Positions 24,042 through 36,000 of a stretch of 64,000 nucleotides of DNA are shown here, one piece after another; the stretch's first letter is position 1, and each line of letters opens with the position of its first letter. The notes beneath the pieces were generated by a model that was not told where the DNA came from, searched no databases, and was given only the letters and a program-made list of their open reading frames with translations. A program made the translations under genes and the position numbers. Origin of the DNA: Holothuria scabra (Eukaryota; Echinodermata; Holothuroidea; Aspidochirotida; Holothuriidae); the NCBI GenBank assembly GCA_037179385.1, contig CM074179.1, forward strand, positions 74,389,719 through 74,453,718, read 5' to 3'.

Positions 24042-24365
24042 ATTCTCTGCTATTTTGTAATGAAATCGTTTATGTTGAATATGGCAAGAGAGCCATTATT
24101 CCATGCACGTGCGAGCCTGGCTTTGATGTTATATCATGGTTTAAGGATGGAGACTACACAAATCTGCAACCACCTTTCATATATTTGGATGCTGCTGGCA
24201 AACATGGGACAGGCTATGACTCTAATGAGTTTGATTTGGATCAGAATGGAACGCTTACCATTCGTAATGTTTCCCTGAGTCATGATGAATGCTTTGCGGT
24301 GAAAGCTATCAAAAGCTCTGCAAAATTGTCAGTGGTGAGGAGAGTGCATGTGACAGTTGTATGGG
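24042..24365 (+). CDS. Ig-superfamily receptor: V-like Ig domain exon
   Basis: Acceptor CTCTTCTCCAAAG and donor TGGG/GTAAGT bound a 324-base, phase 1-1 exon of 107 codons encoding one Ig domain. Visible landmarks are the B-strand cysteine in AIIPCTC, the core tryptophan in ISWFKDGD, the E-strand NGTLTIRNVS, and the F-strand cysteine in SHDECFAV where canonical domains have DxGxYxC. The C-terminal strand is RRVHVTVVW. NGT and NVS are possible N-glycosylation sites. An extra cysteine (CTC) could form a second disulfide. The exon is N-terminal to four divergent Ig domains, so it is the likely membrane-distal domain. The ligand is unknown. Confidence 0.88.
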
Positions 24366-25199
24366 GTAAGTTTTACAAAAAAGTTTTCATGAGGTCAGTT
24401 TTTTATAACGCCGTACAGTACCTGTATGCATGTATTTTGAAATGGATTGACATCTTGGGTTCAAGAATTTTTAGGGAAGCTTAGCCTACAGTATGTGTCT
24501 TGAAAAAGTTACCTAAACTCAACCTTGTCAAGAATTGCTATCAATACCAATCAGATGCCCATTCAAGCTTTTGAAAGTAGTCCAGAAGAATTTTATTTAA
24601 TTACAATTTATTTCAGGAAAAGCTTGAAGGGGATCTTACTCTTCAATGCACTATGAGTAATTTGATCCCATTTTAGCCAGCACAATATTTGAACCCCTTA
24701 ACTGTTGCCCTTCTATTGACCATAATGGTAATTTATTGTTCATTGAAGCAGCTAATTGAAGTACTACCTGTAGTGGTTGGGTACTACAGTACAAATGAGA
24801 ACAGCAGTTTTCCCACAAAACTGCGGTAGCCATGACAGATATTCCTACAGGTACAGTATACTGTACAATAGGTCAATAATTGCAATAGTGTTTTTCTTTA
24901 TGTATACTGTACCTTGAAGTGCGGGTCTCATGTTATTCAGGGACAGGGTTAACTAGCTGGAAAGATCCAAGAGTGGGATCATGCAAATTGCATCATTAAC
25001 TACTGTACAGTACTTGCTGTACAGTAGCATCACCATCAGTCAGCATGGAATGTACAAATTTTGGCTGCTCGGCTTGGACAAGTGGAGGCAATTAAGTAAC
25101 TAAGAGAGGTACAGTAATGGTTAATTTGTAGGCTACCTAAATGGTAAAAACATGAATTTGTGAGGGTTTTAGAGGCTTCATTTGCCTTGGTGTGTGTTG
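24366..25199. other. Intron, no exon supported
   Basis: No phase-compatible exon was found. A short frame following an acceptor-like site near 24616 reads like a B-strand (EGDLTLQC) but stops after 19 codons and lacks the core tryptophan. It is at best a relic of an Ig exon. Confidence 0.4.
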
Positions 25200-25517
25200 A
25201 CCAGTAACGACCAGACTGCATGTTTGGTTTAGTGGTAGAGCATCATCTGCCTCTCATGCGGAAGGTCTGGGTTTCATTCCCAGGTCGAGTCATACAAAAA
25301 AGACTTCAAAAATGCAACCTACAGGTACAGTACTGTACTGCCCTTGTGCGTGATGCTCAGCATAGCAATGGATTAGGAAAAACAAGCCATGCAGTGAGTC
25401 ACAACTGGAAAAACGCTGCTGCGGCCGGCTCAACTTAAAACAGTTATACTGTAGGTTGGAAACTGGGCGGTAAAACTCCATCTACAGTATCTACTGTAAC
25501 CAACCAGTAACGACCAG
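25200..25517 (+). mobile_element. tRNA-derived SINE with perfect 15-bp target-site duplication
   Basis: ACCAGTAACGACCAG occurs at 25200-25214 and again at 25503-25517, bracketing a 288-bp insert. The head (25214-25291) folds as a tRNA. GACT pairs with AGTC in the acceptor, the anticodon arm is TCTGC-CTCTCAT-GCGGA, and the T-arm is CTGGG-TTTCATT-CCCAG. The anticodon would be CTC (Glu-like). The body shares GTGATGCTCAGCAT, AAACAAGCCA, CACAACTGGAAAAAC and GGTAAAACTCC-type motifs with the copy at 36009. The tRNA-like head is therefore a SINE promoter, not a tRNA gene. Confidence 0.82.
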
Positions 25518-25694
25518 TGCTGATTACCCTGTGCCTCACCGATCCTTGTGGAACTAATTAAGCTCCACAAGGATTGGCAGCTAATCCTGTCTACAGTAGC
25601 AGTCCTGGCTGCTGTAACATGGAGACCTGTGTAAACATGTACTTCAAGTTCATCTTTCATTATATGCAGGAACAGCACCAGCACCTTTGAATGA

Positions 25695-25720
25695 GGGGGG
25701 GGGGGGGGGGGGGGGGGGGG
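25695..25720. repeat. Homopolymeric G tract (26 G)
   Basis: An uninterrupted run of about 26 G, capable of forming G-quadruplexes and prone to replication slippage. It is intronic, between the V-like and second Ig exons. Its exact length may be affected by sequencing. Confidence 0.7.
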
Positions 25721-26788
25721 CATGAGTTGCATGTTCCTTTTTCTTTTTTTCTCTTTTCTCTTTTCACATTTTCATGGGAATATATGGTAGGGAGTGACTA
25801 CCCCCCATAGGCTACCCTTGCTATCGTACAAGATGCCTACTGAACTGTACTGTAGCTCAGACTGAAAAATCTACACAGTTGTTGAAATTTAATTTCAAAT
25901 TTTATGTTCTTGAGATACTGTACAGTACCAACAACTGAAATTTGCTAAGTCCTGCAGATTTGTGTTTGAAAGTGATGTTTAGGGCAGAGAGGCATTGTTT
26001 AGGGTATTGTAAGCTGCTATGACATGATTTTGATGCAATGGTTTGTCAAAATGTGACGCACTGATGTTTGTGGGAAAAAGAAAATGGTTTAATTTTTTCC
26101 CACATTTGATTTGTGTACAGAACATAAACTGAAATTTCCAATGAGTCATATTTTCTCATGAATGAATACTGAGTGTGTTGACCCAATGTATAATTTCTTA
26201 GAGGAAACAGTGCAGAGAGGTTTGTACAGTAGATCACATGTTAACATTGACATGGGATGCTTTGTTTCATTTTGTTCCTTTCTATGTATTCTGTTGTAGG
26301 CTATAGAAAAAATGGTGGAGTCTGTAACATCTTAAGGGGAATACAATTTATACCCCAATCCTTGATAATGGAACTTTGCGGTATGAAACATCTAGGTACT
26401 GTATTAAGTGGACCAAAAGCAGAGCTGAGCTATTAATGGAAAAATGGCAGAGATAAAGAACCTTGAAAAATTATTTTTAGGGCATAGAAAAATATCTGTT
26501 ATCTATAATACCGCTGCCTTTTGTCAACAATTTCAAGCTGAATCCACTCAAATATTGAACATTTTTGGAGGTCTACATAGATTGGAAAATTCCCCCCTTA
26601 GACTCCTTGCCTGCATTTTTCCTACATTTACTGTAGTTTGCAGAACACTACTTTTCTCCTGTTGCTCTACTTTTTAATTTGGGCTACTGTCCTTTTTGCC
26701 TGGGGAACATAAAAGCCTGAGTCTAACTGTTCGTTCAAATTCATGCGATGCAAATCAATCAATACTGTATTTTCCTGCATCTGTACAG

Positions 26789-27136
26789 GTCCTCATGACC
26801 CAGTGTATCCAGTTGTGAATGGTTTAATCCACCAACAGCATGTCTACATGGATGTCAACAGGAATGGAGCATTAACATGTTCCTTGTACAATGTTCATCC
26901 AGTTGTGAATCTTACTTGGGGTGTCATTGACCCAAGTCACTTGGGCAAAATTGATATCCATGATGTTGGAATGAGAAACACCCCAAATGTTGATGGCACC
27001 TTCAATGTCTTACTTGACTCTCAATATGTCGTGGCAGATTTGACCATCAGAAGAATAGCAATAGAGTGCAAGGTGACAGATGAGATGAGTGAATATTTTG
27101 CAGAAACAACAAAAGTGGAACTGCTCTTTCCCACAG
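26789..27136 (+). CDS. Ig-superfamily receptor: second Ig domain exon
   Basis: Acceptor CTGCATCTGTACAG and donor CACAG/GTAAGT bound a 348-base phase 1-1 exon of 115 codons. The domain begins with VVNGLIHQQHVYMD, a signature shared by the next three Ig exons (NG, then QQ). It has the B-strand cysteine in GALTCSLYN, tryptophan in NLTWGVI, and the distal cysteine in IAIECKV. There is no DxGxYxC, so this is an unusual C-type Ig domain. NLT is a possible glycosylation site. It is the most diverged of the three closely related domains. Confidence 0.88.
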
Positions 27137-27380
27137 GTAAGTATGCTACATAAGGATGGAAAATCTCAGTACTACAATATGATGCTGGCTTTAAAATTTC
27201 TCTGCTCATGGTTTGTTGATTGGGCTACATATTTAGCAACTAGGTGACAGCCTACATCCTTACAGAAAGTAATGAAATAGGATTACATAAAAAAGCAAAA
27301 GAAAATTAAGTCAACTTTAGGGTTAAACAGGTGTTACTAAATGAGCTGAATCACCTCTTGTACAGTCAATTTCATTCCAG

Positions 27381-27707
27381 GGTTTCCTATTGTGAATGGC
27401 CATGTGAACCAACAACATGTTTATCTGGACACACAAAGAAAAGGAAACTTGAATTGTGCAAAGAAAAATGTCAGACCAAGTGCTCACCTAGGATGGGAAG
27501 TAGTTGACCCAGCTTCAGAGGGAAAAATAAAATTTCAGAGTGAAACCAATAGATCACAGAATATGGATGGGACAGTTGACATCTTCCTAACTTCAGACTT
27601 TACTGTTGATGATGATAGACTGGAGAGAATAACTCTTCACTGCAGAGTATTTGGAGGAACTGAAAATGATTTCAATGCTACAACAGTTGACTTGCTCTTC
27701 CCAGATG
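27381..27707 (+). CDS. Ig-superfamily receptor: third Ig domain exon
   Basis: Acceptor TTTCATTCCAG and donor CAGATG/GTATGT bound a 327-base phase 1-1 exon of 108 codons. Landmarks are NQQHVYLDTQRKGNLNC (B-strand cysteine), LGWEVVDPA (core tryptophan), the acidic VDDDRLERITLHC (distal cysteine) and TVDLLFPDG at the end. NRS and NAT are glycosylation sequons. The exon is nearly identical in most blocks to the one at 34279, including the TTTCATTCCAG acceptor, showing a recent tandem exon duplication. The intron from the previous domain is only 244 bases. Confidence 0.9.
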
Positions 27708-30700
27708 GTATGTGTTTTGATTTGGAGAAACTTTCTTCATGACTTATGGTTTAGATGATACACATTTACTGTTTAAATTTGTCAAGTATTACTCTGTTAG
27801 GTGATTTTGTGTTATTGCCAAAGCTTATATTTTGGCTAAAGGATTAGAAGAATCTTTTGTCATTCTAGTCCGGATTTTCTGCATGCTGATGTTTATTTTT
27901 TTTATTTTTTTAATTGTGTTTGAGCTGTGCAAGACCCCTTGTGCTTACTGTAGGCCAAGTCCATTTCCTCAGACCACTGTTTTTTGAAAGTAGGTTAAGT
28001 AGACAATTTTAATTTATGCTAGTACTCTAAGCCTCATTTGATGGGGAGACATTTGCTAATACTCTGACCCACTGATTTGTGAGGAGGTTATAACCATGAT
28101 AAGCTACTGCTTTTTATTTGGGTGTGACATTAGTGTTTATGCTCACAACACTGTTCATGTGGAGAAACTTCAGCACTGGCTTGGCTCTCTCCCAAGTTTA
28201 GAAACAGGTGCAACAAAAAGCAACAGGCTAATTGAAATCAGCTAATGGGTGTTGTCCCTTCTCAAAGAATTTTGTAACCTCATGCAAATGATCTACAGAG
28301 ACAGGAGTCTAAAAATTGTAATTTAGTGTGCCTCTCAAATCTCCTAAAATGACAAGACACAGCGTCTTGGTCACATTTTCAGATGTGATATGAGTGATAA
28401 CACTCAGATGTGCAAAACAGTGAATTCATTAGGCCAATTGTCTTATTTTGTAGCAGGGCTTCAGATTGAAAAAGGGCATAGCCAAAATGAGGAAAATAGC
28501 AATAAGTCTAGATGTTATTTCCATGGGACATTTTTGAGGGGCACCACAGCCATCATGAAGGGCACAATAGCCATTGCTATTGGTGCTACCGGTTATTTCA
28601 AGCCCTGTTGTAGTGACTGACAATGCTCTGACAGCAGCTACAGTATAAACTTCAGACTAACTGGAGATGTTTCAGATGGCAAATCCCTTGACCCTTTTGT
28701 ATGAACTAGAGGGAAAGTTGGAGCAAACATTCAGTTAAATTCATATGGTGAGTGAAGAACTACTGTTTGGTAAATGTACAGATTTTGGTCAAACTTCCAT
28801 TCAGATCAGGTGATGTGTTTGTTGAGATAGATGTCAGAAGGGGATATAGTCAAAGAATCCAAGATAAAACACAAGACGGAGATGTTGTGTATCCTCTTCC
28901 TCAGCATGAAGACAGACCAATCTATTTTTTATTTAACTAGACAAATTATGAATAAATACAGTAGCTGCAAAATGTACATGAGTATCAAGGTAGACTTCAA
29001 CTCAACTGAACTCCTGCTTCTTCTCAATTTAGTTTTTATCTCCCAAGCCAAACAAAGAACCACACATATTAACTTGACAGTGCTAGACAAGTTAAATCCC
29101 TTATACAAAAGATGAAGAAAGAAATAGTTTAATAAAGGCAAGGAAAGTGTGAGACAGGAAATACTGTAAGTGGATTAGCATGAAGCTCATACAGGTGTCT
29201 ATCACTAGTCAGAAAGGTGTGGGAAGCCCAGAGGTTCAAACAGATTAATTAATAAGGAGAAGCTCCTATTCAAAGCTTTTATGTAAGGAAGACCACACAA
29301 AGACTTGTTAACAAACCTTAATAACATGAAGAGAGAAGCTGGAGAGAAACACTTGTTGCCAAGAATAAAATGAGATGGGATTGGGGAAGTCTGTGAAACA
29401 GACAGACATTGTGATTTAGACCAGCAAATGAAAAACAGTAACTAGATTTGTATTTCAGAGTGAGCCTAAGGGCAGCAGAGGGTATCACTTCTGCATATTG
29501 ACAAGAAATGCTTTGTTACTTTTGTTTTTTACAGTCTTCTCTCTGTTTGTTATGGTAGCATGGCATTTATAGGGATTAACATCCCTAAGGAAAATGCAAA
29601 TGCATGTAAGGTTTCTATACCACAGTATGCAAAATGCATTCTGATAACATAGGATTGCTTAGTAGAAAATTAGAGAGTTCAAAGACAACGTTATCTGTTT
29701 TTATCTTGAGGAACACCCAATTATTTCACCACCACTGAGAAAGAATACTGTACCCTTTCAACATACCAATACTTGATTTGACCCTGCACTCGTTTTCCTT
29801 TCCAGTAGAAGTCTTACATAAATATCAATAGAGACAAAACTGAAAGATAAATTAATTGGGTGGCCTTTTAGATGAAAACCTCATTTCAATTAGAGGGATC
29901 TTTTATACATGAGGTTTTCTTTTTTTTGTACTGAAGGTTTACCGACTTACAGTACAGTACTTTTGTACAGTAGTACTGTTAAGTCACCTACAGTATTAGT
30001 ATCGCAACAAATGTTGATCCTCCACTGTAGAGCATGAATTTAAAGTACATTCTACTGCATGTGTATGCATTTCTAGTTTGGTCTAGTGTTAAAAGAATCT
30101 GCTTCTCATGGGGGAATTCAAGATGGAGTTATATTGGGCAAAGACATACTATAAAACAAATAGATTCTAATGCTGTCATTTATGTCACTCCACGTTTACA
30201 ATTAAGCAATGGGATAGAGGTTGATTAATTGACTCACTGACTACTGTACCTTCTTGACTGACTTGCAGACTGATACCCCGGATGACTGACTAGCTGGCCA
30301 AAGGATTGACTGGTCCTTAGTATGCAAGCTCTCAGTCATACTGTACATGTACACACAGGTAAGTGTGCGTACATGTACAGTACGCTTGTGCGTTGTGACA
30401 CATGCTCATTAGCATGATACCTAATGGGGAAGCTGACTGTTCTCAAACTTGGTACTGTACATATAGTTGCCTCAAATTAAGAGACAGATTTTATTTTATT
30501 TTGGTGGTGGTTAGAGGTTATCTGGGGTTAGCAGGGATCTATGAAACATTGTCAACACAATATCTCAAATGACAGTACAATTTACTGCAGCTGCATAGGT
30601 TTCATACTTTGTCATAGATGTATTGTGGTGAGAAGACAGTGCCTGTTACTTTTGGTAATAGTCATCACCAAGTCGTCTGGGACTACTGTAAGAGGGGGTC

Positions 30701-32186
30701 ACACTCTGAAAATTTTGCAAGAAATATCAAGATACATGAAGGAGGCTTGAGGGCATTTCATTGTTAGTATTTTGTTGCGGTTAGAAGATACAGTAGTGCC
30801 TATTGCTTTTGTGGAAGGCAAATGTCATCTGGGGTCAGTAGGGGTCAAACTCTATTAATCTTGTCAACACAGTATCCAAAAAAAGTCACTTCTCATGAAG
30901 ACCTGTCACTTAAACTGTGCAGTAATGCTTCAAACTGGGGATACAGTAACAATACTTTGAGGTCACAAACTCACAGGTACTGCATGACCTGTTTGCCTAG
31001 GTTTGTTTGCTTTACAACTGCCCATTGCTGATTGGCACTTTTCATGGAGAGGTTTATTGATATTTTCATAACTAAATTTACTGCTTCAAAGTTTGCTTTA
31101 ATTCTAGTTTGTTCACAGAATTTGTTTTTAGCAATCATAGTATTGAAGTTGTAAAATCAGTTTCTTAAAATGTACTGAGATATCTTCCACTGTCGAGGTC
31201 AAGGGTCCTTTGGGGCCTATCCCAGGGGGTGGGAGAGTGGGGCAGTTATTATCAAAATATTTTATGTGCAGGATTTTATCTGCACAGTAGGGTAACCATG
31301 TCAAAAACCTGCTAATTCAAGATGATTTGGTAAAAATTACAGTAATTTCAAGTGTAACACTCTTTTCTGTTTCTTCAAGTAGAGTCTGTGGACAGTATTA
31401 TTTCTGTATAAAGCCAGCTGTGTGAAGTATACAGTACCAATTATTTGGTTCGAGGTGCACAGTAGTTTTATTATACCTCTTTACTGTTTCAACCCCATCA
31501 ACTGTTTTGAAGGGAAACATTGTGTTTCAAAGATGTAAACTGTGACACACATACAAATATATTTAGGTAATATCAAACCATTCATTGCCAATTTTTATCT
31601 TCGGAAATACTGTAACTTAACCAAGTTTCTCAAAGTAGTAGCAGAGTTGCAACAGCAACATCATTTGAATTATGAAAGTTTTGGTAAAAAGTGTTTTGAG
31701 CAACAAATATCTGCATTTCCATATGCTGGAAGTTTAATTTAGGAACAGGCTGTCTTGCTGCTTTATGTTGAATACAGTACCCTGCAATTCCATGTCAATA
31801 AACATTGCTTTTTCAAGTATGCTGTTTTGTTAAAACAAATGCAATATTTTCCTTTAAAAATCACAAATTTGTTCTTACCAGGGCAAAAATGTGTGTAGTA
31901 CTGTACTAAAAACTACAGTACCTACCATATTTAAACACAAATTATCATAAAAAGAAGAGTTTTGTAATACTAGGATTTCTTAGTTAATGCATCTTCTGTA
32001 AAAACACACAAAGTTCATTGGCCTTTAACAAAAGAAATAAACAAAACTCCCCCCCCAAATAAAAATAAGTGTTTTCTCGGAAGACAGTCATGAATGGCAT
32101 GTGTCGTAGGGTACTATTTAAAGGTAATGTTGTAACTTTGAAAAGAGAAAACTTGTGTTGAGAGGGTTGGAATAGACAGAAATTGA
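27708..32186. other. Intron between third and fourth Ig exons, left part
   Basis: No phase-compatible exon is supported. A tRNA-like stretch near 30075-30115 (TTTGGTCTAGTG, then CTGCTTCTCATGGGGG) resembles the head of the SINE at 25214 but is decayed and has lost the body. The rest is A+T-rich with frequent TACAGTA motifs. Confidence 0.45.
30370..31260 (+). repeat. Highly degenerate copy of the GGTCA minisatellite
   Basis: Weak copies of the array unit are recognisable: CTGACTGTTCTCAAACTTGGTA near 30437, GGTGGTTAGAGGTTATCTGGGGT near 30505 in interrupted form, GTCATCTGGGGTCAG near 30824, and GAGGTCAAGGGTCCTTTGGGG near 31195. The divergence is far greater than in the arrays at 41 kb or 62 kb, so this is an old relic of the same family. 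Confidence 0.55.
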
Positions 32187-34167
32187 CAGTGGCGTAGCTA
32201 CTGGGGGGGCAAGGGGGGCAAGTTGCCCCCCCCTGGAAAATTTTTTGGGGAAATTTGATGAAAATGGGGAAATTTGATGATTCTTCTTATTATTACAAAA
32301 ATTTCTCAAAATTTTTGGTAGAATAAGAAATTGTGAGACATTTCTCATACATAATTCGCATTTTCATGCAACAAATTAACTCAGATTTCGTCAGTGTCGC
32401 ATGAACCGGCCCAATTTGCGTTCCACAGAAAAGTCCTCTCCGCGTAGCAGATTGAATGTTCTGTTGTGCTTGTATACGCACGGGGGTTATGATCAGTGCA
32501 TTTCAGTGCACAGGAAGCTGTTATTCAGGTGATACTTTGGGAATTCAGTAAAAGGATGTGAAAACTGACAAGTCACTACCGTAGACCCCGAGGTTGTTAT
32601 GTTCTTCTACAAGCTAGCAGTAGCTGTACGATTTTACTCTGTGTACATAACGATGGATGGGGCTGAAACATTCCATGGCCAACGATAAACTAGAAATAAG
32701 AATTAGCAGGATCCGTTGGCACACTTAGATTTTGTTACTTAGCCTAATCCTTGGAGGCTTACAAGCTAGTTCGGGAAAATAGCTTTCTGCTCACTTTGAG
32801 TGTAACAATAAATGCATGGACAATGAGTACCTTGGAGCCTACTACACTTAACAGACTGCTTTTCTAACAGGATATCCTGTGTGATCGAGCCACTATTAGG
32901 CCTCCTTAGTGGCGTGCGAAGGGGAGACCATTGGGCCATTCCCCCCCCCCCCCTCACAGATGCCATTTTTTCTTTGTTCTTAAAAATACGCAGTCTAACT
33001 TTATTAACACAGATTTTACTTCAAAAGATAGCATATGTGGCACCAAATTGCTTATAAGGACACCCAATTTTCAGAAATTTTCAAAGGGGAAGGATTGTCC
33101 CTGCAAGGTCTTTCAGTGATGCCAACTTTTTTTTAATTCCTACAAATAGACCTAGGCAACTTCTGTCAAATTCCAATTTTTACTTTAAAAGGTAGACTCT
33201 GTTTCCCACTGGTGGCATCGATAAAAAAGACTGCATGTTTAGATTCTCTTTACAAGCATAAGTACGCTATTTTGACCATCTGAGGGGTCTGATTTTTCGA
33301 AATTTTCTTTACGCTCCGTGCCAACCAATGGTGGCGCTTCGCTCGGTCTTTTGGGCAAAATTACATTTTGGGGGTAAAATTAGCTCTTAACTCTCTGATC
33401 ACTTTGCAGTTTGCGAACATATATTGAAGTTAGCATTTTATTTCAAACGACAAAAGAAGAAAGCGACTGGCTAGATTCTTCGTATTAGCCTGGAAAATGC
33501 TATTTCCGGCCATCTAAGGGGTCTGATTTTTTCAAATTTTCTCTAAGCTCCGCACCAACCAATGGTAGCGCTCCGCTTAGATAATCTTTATGACAAAATA
33601 ACATTTTGTGGCCAAGAAAAACCACAAATACCGATCAATGCTCTTTTATTTTGATTCCTAAAAGTGTGCAAATTTAATGACAAGTTTTTCTTCGCAAGGT
33701 AGCGTAAAATGGCATAAGGAAATGCATGTCAAGACACAAAAGTTTCAGTTTTATCCTCATGAACCACCACGATTCAACTTTTAACACTGTCCCTGTCAAA
33801 GTCGAAAATCTTGCACCATTTTGCATCTAGGCTCCTTGAAAACGTCAAAAAATTTCCGGACACCCCTCCCCTTAGACCATACTGCATGCCCCCCCCCCCC
33901 TTCAGAGAAATCCTGCGTACGCCACTGCGTTAGTGCATACAAATAAACCAGATATTGTTTACCAAAATAATATACTTTGTTATTTCCGATTGCTCTATGT
34001 TATACTTTAAAATTAAAATGCAGGTAATATTACAAAATGGCATGGTAATATTGTTATACTTGTAAGTTTGCATGTTTTATATGAAATACATACACATTAA
34101 CTGGGAAAAGTTTTGGGGAAATTTCATACCTTTGCCCCCCCTGGAAAAAGTCCTAGCTACGCCACTG
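32187..34167 (+). mobile_element. hAT-like non-autonomous transposon with perfect 8-bp TSD
   Basis: Terminal inverted repeats CAGTGGCGTAGCTA (left) and TAGCTACGCCACTG (right) bound 1,981 bases. The 8-base duplication GAAATTGA lies at 32179-32186 and 34168-34175. An 8-bp TSD with CAGTGGCG-type ends fits the hAT superfamily. Just inside the left end is a G-run/C-run hairpin. Inside are two modules of the CCATTTCCGGC / GCTCCG family (about 33255-33370 and 33490-33585) and a nested element. No transposase is encoded. The right end lies 111 bases upstream of the fourth Ig exon. Confidence 0.85.
32907..33927 (+). mobile_element. Nested hAT-like element inside the 32187 element
   Basis: The left end TAGTGGCGTGCGAAGG and right end TGCGTACGCCACTG are hAT-like inverted termini lying inside the outer element. 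A long C run follows the left end, and another precedes the right end. The first base of the left terminus appears substituted, and no clean 8-base duplication is seen. The nesting is probable but less secure than the outer element. Confidence 0.55.
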
Positions 34168-34278
34168 GAAATTGACATATGTTAGGAATGCAAAAGATCT
34201 ACCCAAACACATTAAAGCTGATGTACAGTATACATCTGTATCATCTACTTAAAACCCTTTTGTATTGTTTCATTCCAG

Positions 34279-34602
34279 TTTTCCCTGCTGTAAATGGCCT
34301 CATAAACCAACAACATGTTTACCTGGACACATATAGAAAAGGAAAGTTGAACTGTTCAAAGAGAAATGTCAGTCCAAGTGCTCACATAAGATGGGAAGTA
34401 GTTGACCCAGCCTCAGTGGGAAAAATAAAATTTCAGAGTGAAATCAATAGATCAGAGAATATAGATGGGACAGTTGATATCTTCCTAACTTCAGACTTTA
34501 CTGTTGATGATGACAGACTGGAGAGAATAACTCTACAATGCAGAGTTTTAGGAGGAACTGAAAATGAATATGCTACAACAGTTGACTTGCTCTTCCCAGA
34601 TG
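34279..34602 (+). CDS. Ig-superfamily receptor: fourth Ig domain exon
   Basis: Acceptor TTTCATTCCAG and donor CAGATG/GTAGGT bound a 324-base phase 1-1 exon of 107 codons. It is the close paralogue of the exon at 27381: NQQHVYLDTYRKGKLNC, IRWEVVDPASVG, the same VDDDRLERITLQC, and TVDLLFPDG. One codon is missing relative to its twin near the end (ENEYATT against ENDFNATT), removing one glycosylation sequon. NVS and NRS sequons remain. The cysteine and tryptophan framework is intact. It stands apart from its twin by 6.6 kb, largely because of the hAT-like insertion and repeats. Confidence 0.9.
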
Positions 34603-36000
34603 GTAGGTTTTACTACTGTAATACTGACAACCTGTAAGACTGTTTTAAAGTCTTAACAGTACAGTACGTTTTTTTTCTTTTATTGTAGTCAGATGGACAT
34701 TTTCTTACTCTGAGGCATTAACCTTCAATCCTTTGTTGTGATCAGTTTATTAGAAATGCTTCCTCAAATCCTACAATCAACCTAGTCCAATGCTAACTAG
34801 GTTTCATCAATTTGTTTGAACTGCGGAAGATCATTTTGTAGCCCAAAAGTTTTGCATTGCCCTTATTTAATAAAAAAACAGCTGTGTCGCAGGTGTGCTT
34901 TTGAGCTTACTGCAACAGCTTTATTTTTTGTAAAAAGTCATCAAGAGTCACCAGGAGTGAAAGACACAATCTGTTCTTAAAAGAATGGTTTAAGGTCACA
35001 TCAAGTTTTTACATGTTGGAGGGGTACTTATTCTAAGCATTTCAGTGAAATTTGCATTGAAATCCAGTGTGTGGTTTTTCAAGATACAGTATGTGCAGGT
35101 AAAGTTTCACTTCCATTTAAAAGTGATTTCGGATCAAGCATGAGTGACATCATATCCTCGCATTTAATGGACATTTTTTTGTTATTATTTAAGATTTACA
35201 ATGGTTTTTCTCAACCACCCCATATTAAGAGAATTTAATATTACCAGTGCATGAGAACTTAACAAACTTTGCATTCCCCAGGGGTAGGCCCTATCCCTAT
35301 TATCTTCAAGGTGAACACAACAGACTTTACACAAAAGAAGACAAATCTGTGTGTCTGTGTGTCTGTGTGAGGAAGTGATATAACCTCTGCTGCCAAAAAA
35401 GATCACTTTGGAGCACAAATCTATAGTAGTGGGTAGCTTCAAACACTGACATCCCAGGAAATATATACAGTCCAATTTGAATGGAATTACACCATATTGT
35501 GTAGATTTGGTTCCTCTTTTACATAAGGAAATTGAATTTTCACTTAAACTTCCCCATGTACATTATGCACACAAACCTGTTTTTTTTCAACACATTGAAA
35601 AACATTTGACCAGCGATCGAAAGATACTGTATGAGGTACACCATTATGACATTGTTTGGAAATAATAAACTGTACATTATCAAAGCCACAAGTCACTTTT
35701 GCATTCTCTTTTCAAATATTTTTTTCCATTTCCAAGAAAATTTTTTCTGACAATTTTTCCCCCAACTAAAAAAAATTGGTAACTTCTGGTTGGGACGATT
35801 ATAGGGAGGGGGCACATGTATTGAGTTGGTGTGCAGTACGTAACACTTATAGCAAATACTGTACTACAATATAAGCACAGCTTGAACTTGTTAAATGTTT
35901 TTCTATGGTATGGGTTGAAGAATGAATAGTAAGTAAGTACTGTAATTCTATGATAGGGTTTAAGGCCTTGTCCTGTAACTTTCTGGTCTAACCTTGTAAA
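34603..36000. other. Intron, no exon supported
   Basis: No phase-compatible open stretch with good splice sites was seen. A short imperfect TGTG/TCTG tract lies near 35347-35370. The rest is A+T-rich unique-looking sequence. Confidence 0.45.

Noticed and set aside
24616..24675. Possible degenerate Ig exon (EGDLTLQC)
   Set aside because: It stops after 19 codons, has the wrong entry phase and lacks the core tryptophan and second cysteine.
25214..25291. Cloverleaf-like tRNA-Glu(CTC) gene
   Set aside because: It is the head of a 288-bp SINE with a 15-bp target duplication. The T-loop is altered and the acceptor stem pairs only in part.
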